Shown in pieces: positions 60,012 to 64,000 of a stretch of DNA of 64,000 bases. The stretch's first letter is position 1. Each line of letters begins with the position of its first letter. The notes under the pieces were generated by a model. That model was not told the origin of the DNA. It saw nothing but the letters and a program-made list of their open reading frames with translations, and made no database searches. A program made the position numbers and the translations under genes. Origin of the DNA: Sinorhizobium americanum (GTDB lineage Bacteria > Pseudomonadota > Alphaproteobacteria > Rhizobiales > Rhizobiaceae); the NCBI RefSeq assembly GCF_001651855.1, contig NZ_LNQC01000081.1, positions 277,217-341,216 of the forward strand. The letters are read 5' to 3'.

Positions 60012-60440
60012 ATGAATACGGCGGGCTATTCAAGCACGCCGCTTGAGAAGAAGCTCGGCCTGCGCGACGGGCAGGCGGCGCTGCTTCTCGACCTGCCCGA
60101 GCATCTGCAGGAGATTGCCGCTTTTCCTGGATTTGCCCATCTCGTCACCTCGATCGAGGGGCCGGCATCGCGCCGGTTCGACTACATTCACAGCTTCGCC
60201 ACCGAGAGGGCCAGGCTGGAAGTACAGGCTGCCGCCCTGGCCGACCGGCTGAGTCCCGACGGCATGCTTTGGGTATCCTGGCCGAAGCGTGCCTCAGGCG
60301 TTGCGACGACGCTTACGGAGGATGAGCTTCGGGACATCTTTCTGCCGCTCGGCCTTGTCGACGTGAAGGTCTGTGCCGTGGACGCGGTGTGGTCCGGCCT
60401 GAAATTCATGTTCCGAAAGAGGATCAGGGCCTCGCTCTGA
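60012..60440 (+). CDS. DUF3052 family protein
   Basis: 142 residues from the ATG at 60012. The start AGYSSTPLEKKLGLRDGQAA and the later DGMLWVSWPKRASGVATTLT, LVDVKVCAVDAVWSGLKFMF are typical of DUF3052, a soluble family without assigned function. The ribosome-binding site is weak (GAACGAAG). Convergent with the sugar dehydrogenase gene, nine bases apart. Confidence 0.88.
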   Translation: MNTAGYSSTPLEKKLGLRDGQAALLLDLPEHLQEIAAFPGFAHLVTSIEGPASRRFDYIHSFATERARLEVQAAALADRLSPDGMLWVSWPKRASGVATTLTEDELRDIFLPLGLVDVKVCAVDAVWSGLKFMFRKRIRASL

Positions 60441-60449
60441 AGCGGCGCC

Positions 60450-61661
60450 TTATTGGGTGGGCGCCTTCGAGACCCTGAGGACCGCGCCATTCTGCTCGTC
60501 GGTCACCATCAGCAGGGCGCCGTCTGGTGCGACGATCACGTCGCGGATGCGACCGAACTCACCGTCGAACAGCCGTTCCTCGGAGGTGATCGCCCCGGTG
60601 TCGTCGCGCTCGAGCCGGGCCAGCAACTGGTATTTCAGCGCCGCGACCAGCAGATTGCCGTTCCATTCCGGAAACATGTTGCCGCGATAGACCGCCAGCG
60701 CGCCGGGGGCGATTGAGGGATCCCAATAATAGAGCGGCTGCTCAAAGCCCTCCTTGGCGGTTCCCTCGCCGATTTCCGCGCCGGAATAGTCTTTTCCGTA
60801 GGTGATCACCGGCCAGCCATAGTTCTTGCCCGGCTGCGGGTTGTTCACTTCATCGCCGCCGCGAGCCCCGTGCTCGACGGTCAAGAGCTTCCCGTCGGCC
60901 GTATCGAAGGTGAGGCCCTGGGGGTTGCGGTGGCCCTTCGACCAGATCTCCGGCAGGCCGTCGGTGCCGCCGCGATAGGGGTTGGAGGAGGGGATGGAGC
61001 CATCGGCATTGATGTGCAGAATCGCGCCGGCGTGGTCGCGCTGGTTCTGGGCCCGCTCGCCATCGCCCCGGTCGCCGATGCCGAAGAAAAGGCTGCCGTC
61101 GCGGTCGATGGCGATGCGCGAGCCGAAATGCTGGCCAGCCCGCGTGAAGCGGTTCATCCGGAAGATCTCCTTGACGTCCGTCAGCCTTCGCTCGTCGTCG
61201 GAGAGCGTCGCCCGCACCAGAGCGGTGCCATAACCGCCGTCGCCCCGGGCCGCGAAAGTGAGGTAAAGGGTGCGGTTGGTGGAAAATTGCGGGTCGAGCG
61301 CGACGTCGAGCAAGCCACCCTGGCCATGTACGGCGACATCCGGAACGCCTTCGACCGCGGGCGAGAGCTTGCCGTCGCGCAGGATGCGGAGGCGCCCCGG
61401 CCGCTCGGTGACGATCAGCGCGCCCTCGGGCAGGACGTCGACCGCCCATGGATGCTGCAGCCCCTGCGCGAGTGTTTCGACAATAACGGTTCCCGTCTGT
61501 GTCGGGAATTCCCGGGCCTCTTGTGCAGCCGCAGGCAGAACGGCGGAAAGGAACAGAGCCGCGGCCAGAGGCAGGGCGGTCGGGAGGAGCGTCAAGCGGA
61601 GTTCGTCCGGTTCGGTTCTTGCCCAATGCCACATGTGATCGACGCTCCCAAGCTTCTGCAT
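60450..61661 (-). CDS. PQQ-dependent soluble aldose sugar dehydrogenase (YliI-like)
   Basis: 403 residues from the ATG at 61661; ATG 61634 is an alternative. A signal region ends about LPAAAQEA (residue 47). Six-bladed propeller with LQHPWAVDVLPEGALIVTER, HGQGGLLDVALDP, RDHAGAILHINADGSIPSSN, HRNPQGLTFDTADGKLLTVE and HGARGGDEVNNPQPGKNYGW, the PQQ/Ca2+ site. Periplasmic oxidation of aldose sugars with PQQ. Single gene. Confidence 0.92.
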   Translation of the reverse strand: MQKLGSVDHMWHWARTEPDELRLTLLPTALPLAAALFLSAVLPAAAQEAREFPTQTGTVIVETLAQGLQHPWAVDVLPEGALIVTERPGRLRILRDGKLSPAVEGVPDVAVHGQGGLLDVALDPQFSTNRTLYLTFAARGDGGYGTALVRATLSDDERRLTDVKEIFRMNRFTRAGQHFGSRIAIDRDGSLFFGIGDRGDGERAQNQRDHAGAILHINADGSIPSSNPYRGGTDGLPEIWSKGHRNPQGLTFDTADGKLLTVEHGARGGDEVNNPQPGKNYGWPVITYGKDYSGAEIGEGTAKEGFEQPLYYWDPSIAPGALAVYRGNMFPEWNGNLLVAALKYQLLARLERDDTGAITSEERLFDGEFGRIRDVIVAPDGALLMVTDEQNGAVLRVSKAPTQ

Positions 61662-61761
61662 GACCTTCGTTGGGGTCAGGAGAGAAACTGGTGCCCAGCC
61701 GCCTTGGCTTCAAGTCAAATCCGATCAAAACGGCTTTATCGGACGTGCGATTGCCAACCGA

Positions 61762-61953
61762 CTACCGGCTTGCCACCTGCCTTTCCACGGCAAGGAGCTC
61801 GGCGGTCGCCTTCATGTAAAAGCCCTTGCCGATCAGCATCAGGCCAGCAAGGGCAATCATGGCGATGATCGCGACAATGATCGTCTCGATAGCCGACAAC
61901 CGGGCAAGGAAGCCGGCACGTTGCTCGGGTAGGTCGTCTTCGCTATCGGCCAT
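61762..61953 (-). CDS. Small membrane protein (second of a pair)
   Basis: 63 residues with one membrane helix (TIIVAIIAMIALAGLMLIGK). The start MADSEDDLPEQRAGF overlaps the end of the upstream small gene by 11 bases, so the pair is likely translated together. I do not recognise the family. Confidence 0.65.
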   Translation of the reverse strand: MADSEDDLPEQRAGFLARLSAIETIIVAIIAMIALAGLMLIGKGFYMKATAELLAVERQVASR

Positions 61954-62278
61954 GGCGCCTGCTTCTCGCCCTGCTCACGGCGGCGATCCGGTTGCCGACG
62001 ACGAAAGCGGTGCCGGCCGTGAGCGCGGCGGCAAGCAGCGTCGCGCCGACGGCAATCTGCCGCTCGCCACCCAGAACCGCCGCGGGGGCGGGTTCGGCGA
62101 CGACGAGCATTGCCGATTGCTGTGCCGGCTCGGCCGGGGCCGCCTGGGCCGTCGTCTCAACCACGAGGCCGAAGATCATTACCATGCAGACCGCGAGAGC
62201 CGCGAGCGCCAGATAAAATCCCCAACGCGCCTCGTTGCGTCCGGTTCGCGTCGAAGCGATTTCTTCATCGAGAAACAT
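61943..62278 (-). CDS. Small membrane protein (first of a pair)
   Basis: 111 residues from the ATG at 62278 with a GGGGG run about eight bases upstream. Two membrane helices (FYLALAALAVCMVMIFGLVV and ATLLAAALTAGTAFVVGN) are joined by an Ala/Pro/Glu-rich periplasmic or cytoplasmic loop of about 35 residues. Family not recognised. Confidence 0.65.
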   Translation of the reverse strand: MFLDEEIASTRTGRNEARWGFYLALAALAVCMVMIFGLVVETTAQAAPAEPAQQSAMLVVAEPAPAAVLGGERQIAVGATLLAAALTAGTAFVVGNRIAAVSRARSRRHGR

Positions 62279-62673
62279 AGCACACCCCCGCGCTGCCAAT
62301 GCGTTCGCATCTCATGGAGATGACGCCCGGATCTCGGCTCTTGAAGGACGGAATTGCGGCGCTCTGCGACAGTTATTGTGGCGAAATGTGGGCTGGGTGA
62401 AAACGCGCGACGATGGCCGGTTTTCCGGGGCAGGGAGGGTCGGCGACACTGCGGCCGCCAGAGGTTCCGGATGGACCGCCATTCATTGCGTCTCGTGATC
62501 GCCTTGATGAAACTTTGTCATGGTGACGCATTTTGCGGACCTTGGCTGCCGTTTTTCTCAGCCGAACGCTTGCAAGACCGGGCGTCTTTCGACATAGACC
62601 TAACCGCTATGGAGCCCGGTCTTCCGTTCCGTAGCGTCTCACGCCCGTTTCGAAACGATCAGGACCTCACACC
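62279..62673. other. 395-base region upstream of aatA
   Basis: No convincing gene. CTTGCA (62569-62574), 18 bases, then CATAGA (62593-62598) is a possible promoter for aatA, about 75 bases before its ATG. Nothing else I can name. Confidence 0.5.
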
Positions 62674-63876
62674 ATGGCCTTCCTTGCTGATGCCCTTTCT
62701 CGTGTAAAGCCCTCCGCCACCATTGCCGTTTCGCAGAAAGCCCGCGAATTGAAGGCGAAAGGCCGCGACGTCATCGGCCTCGGAGCAGGGGAGCCGGATT
62801 TCGACACGCCGGACAACATCAAGAAGGCGGCGATCGATGCGATCACCCGCGGCGAGACGAAGTACACGCCGGTTTCCGGCATTCCGGAACTGCGTGAGGC
62901 GATCGCCAAGAAATTCAAGCGCGAGAACAATCTGGACTACACCGCCGCGCAGACGATCGTCGGCACCGGCGGAAAGCAGATTCTTTTCAACGCCTTCATG
63001 GCGACGCTGAATCCAGGCGACGAAGTCGTGATCCCGACGCCCTACTGGGTCTCCTATCCGGAGATGGTGGCGCTGTGCGGCGGCACGCCGGTCTTCGTCT
63101 CGACGACCCAGGAAAACAACTTCAAGCTCAAGGCTGAGGATCTCGACAAGGCGATCACGCCCAAGACCAAGTGGTTCGTCTTCAACTCGCCCTCGAACCC
63201 GTCGGGCGCCGCCTATTCGCATGACGAACTCAAGGCGCTGACCGACGTCCTGATGAAGCATCCGCATGTCTGGGTGCTGACGGATGACATGTACGAACAC
63301 CTGACCTATGGCGACTTCAAGTTCGCGACGCCGGTCGAGGTCGAGCCCGGCCTCTACGACCGGACGCTGACGATGAACGGCGTCTCCAAGGCCTATGCGA
63401 TGACCGGCTGGCGCATCGGCTATGCTGCCGGCCCCTTGCCGCTCATCAAGGCGATGGACATGATCCAGGGCCAGCAGACCTCGGGCGCGACCTCGATCGC
63501 GCAATGGGCAGCCGTTGAGGCGCTGAACGGCTCGCAGGATTTCATCCCGCGCAACAAGGAAATCTTCCAGGGCCGGCGTGACCTCGTCGTCTCGATGCTG
63601 AACCAAGCGAACGGCATTTCCTGCCCGACGCCAGAAGGCGCCTTCTACGTCTATCCCTCCTGCGCCGGGCTGATCGGCAAGACCGCGGCGTCGGGCAAGG
63701 TGATCGAAACCGACGAAGACTTCGTCTCCGAGCTGCTGGAAGCAGAAGGTGTCGCGGTCGTGCATGGTTCGGCTTTCGGCCTCGGCCCGAACTTCCGCAT
63801 CTCCTATGCGACCTCCGAGGAACTGCTCGAGGAAGCCTGCCGCCGCATCCAGCGTTTCTGCGCGGCTTGCAGGTAA
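62674..63876 (+). CDS. aatA: Aspartate aminotransferase AatA
   Basis: 400 residues, class I aminotransferase. The PLP lysine is in TMNGVSKAYAMTGWRIGYAA; the Asn/Asp/Tyr of the cofactor site are in FNSPSNPSGAAYS and LTDDMYEHLTYG; the substrate Arg is in NFRISYATS near the C terminus. The start VKPSATIAVSQKARELKAKG is typical of the Rhizobium AatA group. Exchanges amino groups between aspartate and 2-oxoglutarate; in S. meliloti this enzyme is needed for symbiotic nitrogen fixation. Confidence 0.95.
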   Translation: MAFLADALSRVKPSATIAVSQKARELKAKGRDVIGLGAGEPDFDTPDNIKKAAIDAITRGETKYTPVSGIPELREAIAKKFKRENNLDYTAAQTIVGTGGKQILFNAFMATLNPGDEVVIPTPYWVSYPEMVALCGGTPVFVSTTQENNFKLKAEDLDKAITPKTKWFVFNSPSNPSGAAYSHDELKALTDVLMKHPHVWVLTDDMYEHLTYGDFKFATPVEVEPGLYDRTLTMNGVSKAYAMTGWRIGYAAGPLPLIKAMDMIQGQQTSGATSIAQWAAVEALNGSQDFIPRNKEIFQGRRDLVVSMLNQANGISCPTPEGAFYVYPSCAGLIGKTAASGKVIETDEDFVSELLEAEGVAVVHGSAFGLGPNFRISYATSEELLEEACRRIQRFCAACR

Positions 63877-63902
63877 GAGCTTCAAAGAACCGACAGACGT
63901 CA

Positions 63903-63934
63903 AAGCCCGCCGTTTCGGCGGGCTTCTCTTTTTG
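63903..63934 (+). terminator. Terminator of aatA
   Basis: AAGCCCGCC (63903-63911) and GGCGGGCTT (63917-63925) form a 9-bp stem with loop GTTTC, followed by CTCTTTTTG, 26 bases after the stop codon. Confidence 0.92.
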
Positions 63935-64000
63935 GGCTGGGTCTGTCAAGCAAAGGACATCCTCTCCGCGCCTGCAAGGCGCGGCGTCGGTCGTTGTCTT

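Overview
The window is a G+C-rich, densely coded piece of an alphaproteobacterial chromosome. It most likely comes from a Sinorhizobium/Ensifer species close to S. meliloti and S. medicae. The evidence is the fused anthranilate synthase trpE(G) behind a trpL attenuator whose 14-residue leader peptide reads as the known S. meliloti one, the heme receptor ShmR upstream of it and a YiiP-type CDF exporter downstream, CTTG-N17 promoters typical of this genus, and dispersed rhizobial palindromic repeats. I see no rRNA, tRNA, insertion sequence, prophage or CRISPR array.

Layout. 1-4.4 kb: end of a DUF2333 gene, fhs, DUF1993, a thioesterase and an extensin-like protein. 4.4-11.4 kb: iron and manganese genes around tryptophan synthesis (shmR with a RirA-type IRO box, trpL-trpE(G), yiiP-like exporter, queF, hupE/ureJ-like). 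11.6-16.7 kb: a clpP paralogue, leuA with a leucine-rich leader peptide, an ECF sigma/anti-sigma pair and a TPR protein. 16.8-20.3 kb: single housekeeping-type genes (phosphoesterase, NUDIX, glutathione transferase, GNAT). 20.4-27.3 kb: a four-gene MoxR/DUF58/DUF4159/VWA membrane operon, divergent from DUF1285-NUDIX-CCA transferase (27.5-30.1 kb). 30-38.7 kb: DUF1059, apt, two MaoC-fold genes, ychF, clpS, pth and rplY, with an orphan periplasmic binding protein and a GGDEF/EAL protein lying between rplY and pth. 38.8-43.5 kb: BenE-type transporter, AcoR-like regulator, aldehyde dehydrogenase and DUF779. 43.5-50.3 kb: prs, a lipoprotein, an M24-fold protein, pgeF, midA, lgt and ubiK. 50.7-55.4 kb: ybjN, proC, csaA and a MarR/OmpR/histidine-kinase set resembling PetP-PetR. 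55.7-64 kb: small envelope proteins, an MBL hydrolase, a cold-shock protein, a frameshifted EamA transporter, DUF3052, a sugar dehydrogenase, two small membrane proteins and aatA.

The parts most worth following up are regulatory. The trpL and putative leu leader genes both appear to begin exactly at the transcription start. A dyad lies ahead of the manganese exporter, and two dyads lie between the AcoR-like regulator and the aldehyde dehydrogenase. The binding-protein plus GGDEF/EAL pair could be a periplasmic ligand-sensing c-di-GMP module. No completely new system is proven here; these are hypotheses from sequence reading alone.
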